From assembly GCA_037953625.1 (NCBI GenBank), contig CM075653.1, positions 101,597,639-101,661,638 of the forward strand: 64,000 nucleotides of DNA. The letters run 5' to 3'. The position numbers and the translations under genes were made by a program. The stretch comes from Crotalaria pallida (taxonomy: Eukaryota; Streptophyta; Magnoliopsida; Fabales; Fabaceae). The notes beneath the pieces are model-generated. The model was not told the origin of the DNA. It made no database searches and worked only from the letters and a program-made list of their open reading frames with translations. Shown here in pieces: positions 21,091 through 32,260 of this stretch (the stretch's first letter is position 1; every line of letters starts with the position of its first letter).

Positions 21091-23694
21091 AGGATACTTG
21101 TAACACCCCACAAATTCCTCATATTAAATTAAAAACACTAAAAAGGAATTTAATCTGGAGTAAACTATTTTGAAAAGTTATTTTCTTAAATAATTTTCTT
21201 AAAATCTACGTTTAAAGAAAATGAATGACCTCAAAGTAATGATTTCCTAAATTAATATTCAACGTTCAGAAATTTGGATGCTTATTAAGAATGTTGTGAT
21301 AAAAATTATTTTTAGATATGTATGTATGTGTACGGTTTTTATTTGTGTAATACGTGTATGGGTTTGAATGTGTATGTGGTTGGGACATTAGGAGGATTAA
21401 ATAAATATGAATGATGCATGAATATGTATGGTCAATATATGTGCATATGTCGAATGAATGCTACTTGTGTGATACTTATATGTGTGTAAAGTATATGCAT
21501 TATTCCATAAATCCATGCTATGTGAGCTACATGAAAATAAATGGTGTGTGGTTGTGTGTGTATGCATGTATGGTTCGGCCATGACCAAATAGAGGAAACA
21601 AGTGGGAGTGATTTCCTTAAGGATTAAGAAATTGAAAATTTAATAGAAAAGTGGGAGGTGTGAGTCATGAACACTAGGGGAGATGAGTCATGGAGCCTAG
21701 GGAGACTTCCCTCCACCCTTGTCTCCCACGAAGGACCTCCCCATGCAACAATGTGGGATGGACAAAATTACCCTTAGGATTCCACCTTGAACCAAGGCTA
21801 AAATAGGGAAAATTCCACCCCTTGTTGGTTCTCAAAACCGTGTGTGGGTATGTGTTGCCTTTGGCTCATATTCCATTTCTCTCATTCACTCCCTTTTCCA
21901 TCTCAACACAAACACATTCCTCTCAAGAGCATCATCAAGCTCTTGAGATACTTAGAGAGAAGAGTGAGGCCGTGAGAAGAAGAGAAGAAAGAAGAGTAGC
22001 AACCCCAAAAGTCCTTCACCTAAACCTCATAATTTCTCTCAACCATCTTCTTCTTCCCCTAAAACCAAGAAGGAAACCCATTAAACCCAAGAAGAAGAGG
22101 GAGACCGAGGCGACCAAGAGGAGGAGAGGAGAGGTTGAAGACTTAAGCCAGGACTTAAGGTGGATAGAGTTTTATTTGAATAATTTGTGTTGTAAAGGAC
22201 TCTTAATGGACCTCGTTTAAGCCTTTTGTGATGCATGTAATTTCTTTGAGTGATTTTGAGACCTAAGTATCATGCATGCCCTTTTTGTGCTTTGATCTTG
22301 AATATTGATGTGAAAAAGTTTTTGATCTCTTGCTTGTAAATTTCTTCATCACGGTTTTAGTTGAAGTTGTGTTTAAATTTCTATGTTTGCTTTGATCCTT
22401 ACATGCATGATGATTTTGTGACCTTGTAACTTTTATTCTTCTTGCAAATTTTCTTTATGCTTTGATCTTGGATTTTTGGAACTAAATGAGCTCATAAATC
22501 ACTAAATCCATGACTAAATGATTCGGCCATGGGTAGAAATTTTAGTTCTTGTTGTTTTATTTTGATCTAGGAGATTTCATGCTACTTCTATGCTATTTTC
22601 TAACTTATTCCCATGGTTTGTTCAAGAATTTGGGTTTGAGTTCATGTTTTTGTCTTGATCCTCTTTTGCATGCTTCAATCTATGTTAATTTTGAGAAAAA
22701 GGAAGCTTGAATTTGTATGTTTAAAATGGAAATAAAATCTTGATCCCTTGTATGCATGTCACGGATTCTATAGGGAAAAATAAACCTACCCAGTTTTAAA
22801 AAAATAATTCTAGCCGAACCAAGATTTGTGTGTGTGTGTGATGATTATGATTCGGATGGTGGTCTTGAAAGTAGGATGATACTCTTGAGTCTTGTATGAC
22901 GTGATCTATGGAATTGGATGTTTCATATGAAAATAAAATTATAAGATTATGTTTCTTGTGTGTGTGTCATGATTCGGTCAAAGAACTAGGAGGAGTAGGA
23001 AATCATGTCTTCCTTACATGCATGTTGAAAATTGTCTCACCTAGAGACTTTTAGGTGCATGCATGTGATTTCTAGAAGTTAAAGGCTTTGACATAATACT
23101 TGTTTATATTGCATGAAGAAATTAACTTTTGATTGTTAAAGTTTTCTTGTACAACCCACGGTTTTATAAGGAAAACAAGAAAAACAAGTTGTAGAAAATG
23201 ATCTTTGCCTTAGTCTATGTTCTATGTGCATACATGATGAATATTTAACCTTGTGTTATCATGATAAGTATTCGATTTAATCATGTTAGTTAGCCTAGGA
23301 TCTTTTCCATGAAATTATTTAAAAAGGACTAAGTATATTTTAAGGAATGAAATGAATAAACTAAGTTAATTAAGTGTTGCGTTTGAATGAACGTATGTGG
23401 ATGTGTATGCTTATATGTATTCGGTTAGGGTTAAGAGGAAGTAGAATTTTGATGCTTAAAATAAACCACGTTGAATTACATGAATAGAATGTGATGTTTA
23501 AATTATTTTCCTTGTTTTATTCGGTTATGTGGTTTAAGTTGGGATTTTGATTGATTTCCTTGCTTTTATTCGGTTGAGTAGTTTAAGTAGGTTAGGGAGT
23601 TTAATCACATGAAGGAGATATGCATAGGAGTAAATGTTGATGTGCTTTGCTTAAAACTTGACTTAATTTGATAACTGCATGCCTAAGTGTTGTT

Positions 23695-23722
23695 TGTTGT
23701 TGTTGTTGTTGTTGTTGTTGTG
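23695..23722. repeat. (GTT)n microsatellite
   Basis: About nine GTT units in the solo LTR. A simple repeat with no gene context. Confidence 0.9.
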
Positions 23723-24147
23723 TAAGCTACTTTTAAGAAAATTGGTTTGATTTACTTGAGATTTTAAATTAAGTTCATGGCTGTCCAAAATTGTTTTATA
23801 ATGAGAATATGGATTTTCAAAGTATTAATTTTAAGCTAAGAGCTATTCGAAGTAAAGAATGTTTTTACGATGTTTTCGAAGTTTTATTAAAATGATTTTG
23901 TAAAACTATGCTTGCTGTCCAAGAATTAATTGGACGTACTTTTGATGTCTAAAAAAAGAGAGAGAAAAAGTTTTCGTATGATTTAAAGCCAAGCTTTCAA
24001 ATAACCAATGACTTTGGATATATTTTCAAAAGTTTTTTTTTACAAAAGGACTAGTATTAGTTTAAGAAAAGGTTTTTCTTAAACGAGTTAATAACGTAAA
24101 ATGTTCTATTTAATATGAGGGATAATAAGACAAGGGAATTGGGGCAG

Positions 24148-24198
24148 ATGGCAGCACAAGGTTCCAAGGAAAGCACGCCTTCCACAGCTGGACCTCAG
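24148..24198 (+). CDS. putative small first coding exon in the solo LTR
   Basis: A 51-bp open segment of 17 codons begins with ATG immediately after GGGGCAG and ends at a consensus donor CTCAG|GTGAGAG. The donor block GTGAGAGAGAAG is kept in the related solo LTR (minus strand near 8860), where the ATG position reads ACG. Joining it to 26036-26392 keeps frame (phase 0) and would give about 135 residues. This is a gene-model inference; no protein similarity was recognised. Confidence 0.25.
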
Positions 24199-26035
24199 GT
24201 GAGAGAGAAGCCTTCCCTAAGACATAGTGGTAGCTAGGTGATTTAGTAGGGCGTTCCGTATCATCTCAAAGATCGGAACTCGTGGTTAGCGTCAGTAGTA
24301 TAAGCGACAATTGTCTGCCCTGTGTGGTCGCTTATACGAAGGTGACAAAAACCACAATTTTATTGTGTGATGTTGTGTGTTTATAGTATGCCTTGTATTG
24401 TTTATTGATTCATGTATAATGATACTTATAATTATAATAAGTAAACGACTGTTGGGTATGAGAAGAGGAAAACGAATTAAGAATAATGACAAGAAAATAA
24501 GAATGATGAAAGGATAAGAGTGAGTAGAAAGAGAGATATGAGTTGATTGGAAAGGAAATTGAAAAAGAGAATGAAAATGAGCCAGAGCTGGGGAGTGCGA
24601 TGTCGATTGTTGGGATGAGGGATGAACTGAGTTAAGATGAGCTCCTCTGTTTCTTGGTTTTAGTCTGGGAACTGGTGTTGAGCTGGGCTTGCTCCTCCAC
24701 TAGCACCCAGCACAAAAGAGTTTGAAAAGAAGATTTGGAAAAGGGATTTTTAATTGTGAAAACAATTTTTGGAAAAAGTCTGTAAATTGAAATTTTTCTT
24801 GAAAAGTTTTTTGGAAATGGAACTTTAGAAGAGGTTTTTAGAAAAGGATTGTGTTAGAAGAAGCTTGGGAAACAATATTTTCAAAAGCATTTTGTGAAAT
24901 GACCCCTTTTTTGAAGGGAGCTTTACGAAAGGGTGTTTTGGGAACAATGTTTTCGAAAAGTTTTACGAAATGAGGGAAGTTTGTGAAAAGAATACTTTGG
25001 TGGAAGTTGGTGGAAGTGAAAGTGTTGTAAAAATCCTTTTGGAGGAAGTGTTTGGGGATGAGATGTAATTTAATTGAGGAACTCCCAGCTCTGAGCTATG
25101 TGTGATTTGAAAGTACAAAGGTAGTGGTCGGGACTCACTGAAGGGATGCACTAAGGGTGAGCCGACCGTTAGATTAATAATTAAAAAGATAAAAGACTTA
25201 AAAGACACATGCGATAAGGTATGAGAGTGCGAAGTAGTGGAGAGGAAGATACTATGGGTATCTACGGATACTCAGGTGGGGATTGCAGGAGGGGAGGACG
25301 ATGACGGTGAAACGTCAAGAAGTCTAGAGTATTGTTGTAGGCAGAACGGATTCCATAAGTGGTGCACTAACGTGGTGGGGACTGGGTCTAATACCGTGGT
25401 AAGTTCTGCGCGCGCACTACAACAATACTGTCGCCCCCTCGATGCAAGTCTACAACAGTGGAGAGGGACTGGAACGGGGCAATGTATTTTGATTATATGA
25501 TATGTTTTGAGGCTAAGACCTCCTGGATTGGAGCCATTGTTGAGACAGCTGTCATGCCCGCGTGGTAAAGGTCCTGTACTCCTGTTGGCTTCCGACTAGG
25601 TGGATGGTTGGCCGAGGAGATGTAGGCTTGGAATGCGAGTGCTAACTACGAAAAGAGACATGCACCTCGATGATCCTTTAACTCCCCTGATCATCGATGG
25701 TTATAATCCAATAAAACATTATGAGAAAAGAGTTACATATGAGTAAGAGTTGAAAAACGGGGAAATTGAGGGAGAGACTGTGAATGGATATGTGGAAAAG
25801 AAAGTAAGCCCCATGAGTGGGGGAAGAAACAAAAGTGAAGGAAGAAGGAAATAATAATACGAATAAATGGAATGAGTGCCTGTTGTTATGTATGTGTATT
25901 GTATGTTGTTTGTGTGTATGTATGTGTCTTATTATCTCGCCTACCGTAATTCCACACCGTCGACGCTACGCGTCCGGAATGCTTACTCTCTCCTGTTCGT
26001 TGGCGCATCGGTGTTGCTGGTATTCCAACGGGCAG

Positions 26036-26392
26036 ATGGATCATCGCTTGGAGATTTCTACGTGGCTTAGAGACGGGAACGGATGGAAAGCGACACTCTA
26101 TGGATGGGAATGGATAGGTCATGCTCAGTTGACGATCGTAGACCCGGGACACCAACTGAGCGGAGGCTCCACGAGTTTGGGACTAGGAAGCGTATCCTTC
26201 GTAGGATATAATTCCGAAACACCACCTCAGAAAAGAAGGGAGGAGAACCCTGTGAAGCTGTTTGGAGTGGAGCTCAAACCGAGTTCCACAGGTGAGCCAA
26301 CTAGTACGGAGGAGTCATCTTTCGGTTCAATGACGTCTACCAAGGAAAAGAAGAAGCTGGACCCGATCGTCTTTGATAGGAGCAAAAATTAG
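26036..26392 (+). CDS. putative second exon of the LTR frame
   Basis: Open for 118 codons from ATG after acceptor CCAACGGGCAG to TAG. Its N-terminal part has GWEWIGHAQLTIVDPGH, resembling GWIWTGPTRVEIINPEQ at 28665-29078, and the C-terminal half is Ser/Thr/Lys-rich. The frame is open further upstream to 25817 without an obvious start context. Followed after 390 bp by the LTR end. It may be the 3' coding exon of an LTR-internal transcript or a chance survivor of an old captured gene. Confidence 0.35.
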   Translation: MDHRLEISTWLRDGNGWKATLYGWEWIGHAQLTIVDPGHQLSGGSTSLGLGSVSFVGYNSETPPQKRREENPVKLFGVELKPSSTGEPTSTEESSFGSMTSTKEKKKLDPIVFDRSKN

Positions 26393-26783
26393 TGATAAAT
26401 TTAGAATAGGTGGTTATTTGTAGGATTACCAAAGTGATGAACTATTACTGTACTTTAAATTATCTTGAAGCATGCCCGACTCTGAAGGAATGGTTGAACT
26501 CTCTTTTATGAAATATGTTTAAATTTCTTTAAGGAATTAAATGGAGTTGCTTAAGTGGAACGAAACTGTTTTCTTAATGAAATGTTCTCGGAAAGCAAAG
26601 TGAATAAGTTTGGTTCCAAGTAACAACTCGGTTTTCGAACAAAAGGTTGAAGGAGACTAATAAATTTTCAAATGTGTTTTCAAACCCTTCAACAATGTTT
26701 TTTTTTTTAAAAAATGGCCTCATTTTTGCAATCTCAATAAATAAAAGTCAGTTATTTTGGTTTACGAAAATTGGGCTGTTACA

Positions 26784-28363
26784 ATACTCGAGTGTTCATG
26801 ACTTTCTGGGAATTTGGGTTTCATATTCATCAAAATACTCAAGTAGTTCACGAGTTACTCGAGTGTTCTTCACCATTTCCAGAATACTCGAGTGAGCCCT
26901 GAATTACTCGAGTGGTTTACCTTAACATATCCCATGCAACACTCGATTACTCGAGTTTTAGGCATGGTACTCGAGTGTTCTTCCTCAAAATACATTGTTT
27001 TACCAAAATTTTACTCGAGTAACCAGCCTATTACTCGAGTCTTTTATTGCTGAACATACTGAAATCTTGGTTTTAATATACCATTTTCAATTCTAACCAT
27101 TTTTAGTCCAATCCAATGATCAACAGAGTTCATATACCATATAATGAACATGTTACAGCACTCAATTCATATCAAATTACAGATTTGACAGAGAATTAAT
27201 CATTAATGCATAAAACATATAATTTCACAACTTAACACCTCAAATTGCAAAATAATCAACAAACTCATGAAATAGTGTTCGTTATAGCTTGCATGCATCA
27301 TAAGAAACTTGCTCACAACAACCATAGAGCATGAATTGGTCTCCAAACCAAAGTTCCTATTCAATCTAAGCCCTTAGAGCCTCTTGGTGGCTCTCTAATG
27401 AAAATAATGAAAATTAAACTCTATCTAGTGTATAAATTAACTTCCCCTTACCTCTCAGATGTGTACCAACAAAAGATTCCAAAGAAAAAGCTCTCCAACA
27501 CCAAAAACCACTTTGAGCATCACATGCAGGACAGTTTTGAGTGCAGCACCAAGATTGAATTGGTTCACACATGAAACAGAGATAAGAATTGGGGAAATTA
27601 GATTTTCTAGACTCTATGCAACACATACTAACTAGAGGAATCGAATTGAAACTCAAAGGACTCAGGAGCTTACCAAAAATCGAATTCGAAGTGAGCTCCA
27701 GACAAAGGTTTGAACAAAACAGCTTCCACTTCCAAGCCTTGATTCTTCCACCACACTCACTCAATCCTCACGATTTTAGTGTCTATACAAAGCTCGTGAT
27801 GTGAGCTTTGTATTAGTGTATAATTTGTGATTTGAATCAGAACACAGAGGGAGAATCAATCGCTCGAACTCAGGAACCCTAACTTAGTCAACACACCCAA
27901 ATTTTGCCAAATGCTTCACGAATTCGGTGTTGATTGGTTTTTATAGACTTCACTGGAGTACATGCAAGACGACACGACCTCCATGGACGTGGAAGAGTAC
28001 TGATTTCGTGTCAACGAGACGAAATCGTTGATGGTGACTCACCAAACGCACTAACTCGTGCAACTCTGACCAGAATACTCGAGTATTCAGAAAAATACTT
28101 GAGTATTTTGCCCAGTCTTTGAAAAATAATAATTTTATTTACTTTCCCTCCAAAATCTTTCCTATAATTGCTTCTAAGTCCCAACCCAGGGACTAATATG
28201 CAAAATAATCATTTCATGCATAATTTATTAAATAATTTCACACACATTTTCTAACTACATGAACACAGATTTTAATCAAAGATTAAAATGGATATCATTA
28301 ATTATAATTAATTCTTATAATTAACATTTCATTAATCGGGGATTAAAATTTTGGGGTGTTACA
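26784..28363 (-). repeat. 5' LTR of gypsy element, distal piece with promoter
   Basis: Contains the LTR start (TGTAACACCCC on the minus strand at 28363), a TATA box at 27938-27945, and the candidate donor at 27674. The first 731 bp match the 3' LTR remnant with about 13 differences. The rest carries ACTCGAGT palindromes. The base after the LTR, TCTTT at 28364-28368, would be the target duplication; its partner is lost. Confidence 0.88.
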
Positions 28364-29200
28364 TCTTTCATGTTATTTAATTATGATGCCGTATGTACTG
28401 GGATATATTGATGAGATCGATGTGGATATTATATAAAGTTCATGTCTTTATTGTTATTCTGTGGCGTACCTGTATATGGTCTTAATGTCTTCCCTAAGAG
28501 TAAGCCCATGTCGTCGACGATTATTTCGTTCGGATTGCTTACTCTCTGCTTTCCCTTTTCCTATGGACACTCGGGAACGATGTCCACATATAGCAGATCA
28601 GATAATGTTTCGTATAGAGGTTTCCCACAGCGGGATAGTGGATCTGGATGAGCTTGGCCAGTGAGAGATAAATCAGGACGGATGGATTTGGACGGGACCC
28701 ACAAGAGTAGAGATCATTAACCCTGAGCAGATAGTTAGAGGATCGATGATCGATGTTTTCCGATGCCTGATGTCCCTACAAGATGGAGTGCAAGGTGGTC
28801 TAGCAACTTACCATAATGTGCACCCGACATTGAGGGGACTTCAGTTTGAGGATGCACCAAACGAGGAGGAAGAACTGGAAGGAGGTCCTCAAGATGAAGA
28901 TCAGGATACGAATGGGGAAGATGAAGGTGAATTCCTTGACGTATTCGATGAAGACTCGAAAGATGAGTTGGAGGTAGAAGAGCTTGATTTTGATAAGGTC
29001 CCAGTGGAGGAACCTACTGATTGGGAGTTTGATCCAGAAGAGGCACCCGCAGTAGTGGAGAGTAGTGATGAGGAGTAGTAATTTAGAGTAGAGTAGTTCT
29101 TTTTGTATTCCATCTTAGGATGGGTAGGACATGATTACTCTATCCAGATGTAATCCGTTTGTAATAAAGAATCGTTTTTAAGTGGATAAAAAAAGTTTCA
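28364..29200 (+). mobile_element. fragment of another long LTR with acidic reading frame
   Basis: The segment directly next to the gypsy element resembles the 3' part of the solo LTR at 21099-26783: a CGGATTGCTTACTCTCT block, an aromatic coding motif, then AATTTAGAGTAGAGTAG after the stop. It was probably the insertion target of the gypsy element. An AATAAA signal at 29163-29168 follows the frame. No LTR terminus was identified past it. Confidence 0.45.
28665..29078 (+). pseudogene. acidic LTR frame, start lost
   Basis: Open after a TGA at 28662-28664. It encodes GWIWTGPTRVEIINPEQ, a middle part QDGVQGGLATYHNVHP, and a tail very rich in Asp/Glu (roughly half of its last 75 residues) ending in ESSDEE. 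ATG codons at 28746 and 28752 could start only the second part. The shared motif with 26036-26392 and, more weakly, 19846-20316 suggests one ancestral LTR-encoded protein. Function unknown. Confidence 0.4.
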
Positions 29201-30151
29201 TTTTTGGTTATGTATCAAGTTTATTAGTAATGCAACAAAATGTTTTCCACAAATCAACCATCGAGTAAATCTTGTTTTACGAAAAGGAGTTTGAAGTTGT
29301 GTTGGTAATACCTCAATTTGAAAAAGGAAACATGTCCAAGTGGTGTTGATTTATTTTGATACACAAATTTCTTGAACTGAAGTGAAAGTATCTTGTGATA
29401 ATTATAATTGAATATGTTTTATATGTAAAAAAAAAAAAGAAAGAAAGAAAGCGAATTTTTACTAAAATTCTAACTTCTAAATTGAGATGCTAGAATATAG
29501 CATGTTGATAAGATTGTTTTCAGTGGAGGGAACCAATTGCTAACCAGGAAAGCAGACACCGGCTAAAGTTCAACAAAATAATGCTACAAACTGAATGGTC
29601 TACTTTAACCTTATTAACATGACAATATTTTTTTTCCATTTTTGGGAATTTCTTCAAATATTCATTATGCATCATATATTAACTTAACAATTTTACATTT
29701 CTTAACTTAAAGCATTTTTATTCATCTTATATTCTTGTAGTAAATACTCACCTCATCATAACTCTCACCATGTATAAACTCACTGGATCACAACTAAAAT
29801 GCCTTTTTACCCGTTCAAATAAAAAACATGTTTTTTTAGTATAAACTTTAACAAATAACTATAAAAAAACATTCATGATAATTCAAAACATACCTATACG
29901 AAATATATTTTTGCCGCTAAATGAACAATTTCCTACCGTATATAATATCTCAAAAGCTAGGTGATAGAGAAATTAAAGTTTTGAGTTGTCCATGTTTATG
30001 CGAATGACTGCTTGGGTGATGGTTTTTGACATGAATGATATGTCTTCATGCCAAAACTTTTACTTTCATTGTTGTTGTTATACTATTCATGTGCAATTTT
30101 TATTTTACTTATTATTATTTTTTTTAAACTACTTATTCTTCTTTTTTAATA
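29201..30151. other. AT-rich intergenic stretch, no gene
   Basis: No coding signal. About 29878-29985 is repeated, diverged, at about 31911-32000 (shared core CAAAACATACCTATAYGAAA followed by a run of ATATTTTT), so this segment was duplicated around the intervening MITEs. Confidence 0.6.
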
Positions 30152-30703
30152 GGCAAAACTGTTCGTATGGTTCCCTAAGTTATTTATTTGTTCCAATCTG
30201 GTCCCCTAAGTCATTTTCGTTTGAAAGTGGTCCCCTAACTCATGTAACATTTGCATCGTTAATCCTTTTCGTCCTTTACCACCTAACATTGTCTATTTTA
30301 GTTGACGTGGCAGCCAAAGTGCCCAATGTAGGCGATCCACGTGTACCCTCCCTTTTACCACGTTAAAAGTTTAAAATGGTGGAGTAGTTAAACGACACCG
30401 TTTTGGTGCTTGAAGCTACTCACTTCATCTTCTCCTTTCTTCCATGAGAAGTCGTTATGAGTTAAGAGAGAAAAACACTAAACTTTGGACGGAAAACAGA
30501 GGGTTGCTAGGGCATTTTCTAAGAGAGAACGAACTGCAACATTGTCATTGATTATGAGCGCGATAGGGAGTTCGTTCATGGACGGAAAGGACTAATGGTG
30601 CTAACGTTACATGAGTTAGGGGACCACTTTCAAACAAAAAAGACTTAGGGGACCAGATCGGAACAAAAAAAATAACTTAGGAGACCAAACGAGTAATTTT
30701 ACC
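30152..30703. mobile_element. MULE-type MITE with about 110-bp inverted repeats
   Basis: The ends GGYAAAAYTRYTCGTWTGGT and the following CTAAGTTATT..GTTCCRATCTGGTCCCCTAAGT blocks are inverted copies of one another for about 110 bp. Flanking 9-mers TTTTTAATA and TTTTTTATA differ by one base, matching the 9-bp duplications of Mutator-like elements. The interior has no transposase. A frame at 29986-30366 running into it is not a gene. Confidence 0.8.
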
Positions 30704-31203
30704 TTTTTTATATAAAGAAAGAAGATGTTTCTGCAACTATGAACGATTTGTTTACTTATTAATATGTAATTCTACGTTACGTTCCAAGAACTTATAGGCT
30801 CTTTTTGATATATAGATTGGTTATACTGCCTCCCATAAAAGGTATATTAGAACTAAGTGGAAGACTGTACATTTTTGAGTCAATGTCTAAGTAATTTGTA
30901 TGTGAGTTGTTTTTTCCAAGAAACACCATGGAGAAGCTTGGAGGTTTATTAAGGTACATTGAGTTCACCATGGAGAAGCTGACATAAAAAGAAACACCAT
31001 ATCAAGTTAAAAAAAGGTTTAATCGGTGAATAAACTTAGTTCAAAATCAAATAGTCCTAGTGATTAATCCAGAAGCTCACTTTGCTCATTGAAAACTCAA
31101 AGTAGATGAACCCGTTGAAAATTTCTTTATAATCTATAGTTACTAGTATGATGGTTGAAGAGTTTCCTTTAATTTTTTATTTTTATGCAGATACGTGGAT
31201 GGA

Positions 31204-31656
31204 GGCTTTTTTATTTAAGTGGAGTAGTTTTACAAACAATTTACCAAATTGGGGTAGCTTTAAAACTATTTACAAAATATAGGGTAGACAACGAAACTAT
31301 TTACGAAAATGGGGCAGTCAAAGTCAAGAGAATGACACGTGTCAGACTCTGGTTGGGCAAAAAAAAATTTTCAAAAAATAAAAAAAACCAAGATCTGACG
31401 TTGTGACGTCATGTGCAGTGACGCAACCACCACGTTGCGACACATGGCAGTCACCCAGCTGCACGGTTGGCCCCATTTACGAAAAAAAAATTTTGCCCAA
31501 CCAGAGTCTGACACGTGTCATTCTCTTGACTTTGACTTTGACTGCCCCATTTTCGTAAATAGTTTCGTTGATTGCCCTATATTTTGTAAATAGTTTTAAA
31601 ACTACCCCAATTTGATAAATTGTTTGTAAAACTACCCCACTTAAGTAAAAAAACCT
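31204..31656. mobile_element. MULE-type MITE with about 165-bp inverted repeats
   Basis: Long near-perfect inverted arms start GGCTTTTTTATTTAAGTGG and end CTTAAGTAAAAAAACCT. The flanking sequence GTGGATGGA is present on both sides (31195-31203, 31657-31665), an 8-9-bp duplication. The two ~70-codon frames on opposite strands are the same arm read twice. The core of about 115 bp is GC-richer with several TGACG/ACGTCA motifs. Confidence 0.85.
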
Positions 31657-31719
31657 GTGGATGGAAGGTCTCGAAAGAGGGGGCCTCATTACATTGATAT
31701 GAGTTCTCCACTAACTACT

Positions 31720-32090
31720 ATGATTTCCCATGATGTATTCATATTTATTCTTCTAGTTTAAACTTTTTAGTTCTTCGGTTACTTAAAAAAAAAGAATTTA
31801 TCAATCTTACTTTGAAATAATGCTACATGACACCTTATGCTACATTTCGCATTTGCTATGCACATACGCAAATAATGCTTCATATTAAGGCTTACTTTGA
31901 AATACAATAGTATATTAATTCAAAACATACCTATATGAAATATATTTTTTTACTAAATGAACAATTTAGAAGGATATTGAGAAATTTAAGTTTTGAGAAT
32001 TTATTATTGTAGCTCATAACATGATAGTGTATGTAATCCACCAAATGTGATTTTACTAATACAAATTTTTGTGTATCTTATAACAAAAAT
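31720..32090. other. AT-rich spacer, no gene
   Basis: Short homopolymers only, plus the second copy of the duplicated segment noted at 29878-29985. Confidence 0.5.
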
Positions 32091-32093
32091 GAT

Positions 32094-32260
32094 TGATAAA
32101 CCTATAAAATTAACTTAAAAATAAGCCTACACCACAAAGAAAGTGACATGTGTCACTTATTATTGACACTTATTATTGATAATCGGTTAACAAATGACAC
32201 ATATCATTTTCTTATGGTGTAGGCTTGTTTGAAAGTTGATTTTGTAGGTTTATTTATCAA
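32094..32260. mobile_element. foldback MITE
   Basis: GATAAACCTATAAAATTAAC at the left is inverted as GTTGATTTTGTAGGTTTAT at the right, followed by AAGCCTACACCA and its complement, and TGACAYRTGTCA blocks. The arms cover nearly the whole element. Target duplication and superfamily were not determined. Confidence 0.6.

Larger units (their letters stand above)
19565..21098 (-). repeat. 5' LTR of gypsy element, middle piece
   Basis: This is the part of the LTR between the copia insertion and the second solo LTR. It contains the reading frame at 19846-20316 and a local duplication: GCCACCCGAGCACATCCCGT followed by CATCCAAACGG occurs near 20658 and near 20867. It begins the cluster of ACTCGAGT palindromes (21027-21090) that resumes past the inserted element at 26784. 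Confidence 0.82.
21099..26783 (+). mobile_element. 5.7-kb solo LTR inserted in gypsy 5' LTR
   Basis: Starts TGTAACACCCCAC, ends GGGCTGTTACA, and is flanked by ATACT (21094-21098 and 26784-26788). The host sequence is continuous across it (GATACT then CGAGTG). No gag, pol or primer site is inside. Likely landmarks: a C/T- and A/G-rich leader at about 21830-22159 with donor TTAAG|GTGGAT, a small exon at 24148-24198, a frame at 26036-26392, and poly-T near 26700. It is related to the solo LTR at 6738-11963. Confidence 0.85.
2638..28363 (-). mobile_element. Ty3-gypsy retrotransposon, Tekay/Del type, nested and degenerate
   Basis: Minus-strand order is 5' LTR (in three pieces), primer site, gag, protease, reverse transcriptase, RNase H, integrase, chromodomain-like tail, purine tract, truncated 3' LTR. 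Three later elements sit inside it: solo LTRs at 6738-11963 and 21099-26783 and a copia element at 13684-19564, each with a matching 5-bp duplication. Without them the element is about 9 kb. The 731 bp shared by the two LTRs align without gaps and differ at about 13 positions by hand count. Gag and pol carry stops, so it cannot move on its own. Only one target-site copy can exist, because the 3' end is lost. Confidence 0.9.

Noticed and set aside
29986..30366. 126-codon frame rich in Phe/Leu
   Set aside because: It spans AT-rich DNA and a MITE arm; composition follows from poly-T.
31185..31689. Two similar proteins on opposite strands
   Set aside because: They are the two arms of one MITE terminal inverted repeat.
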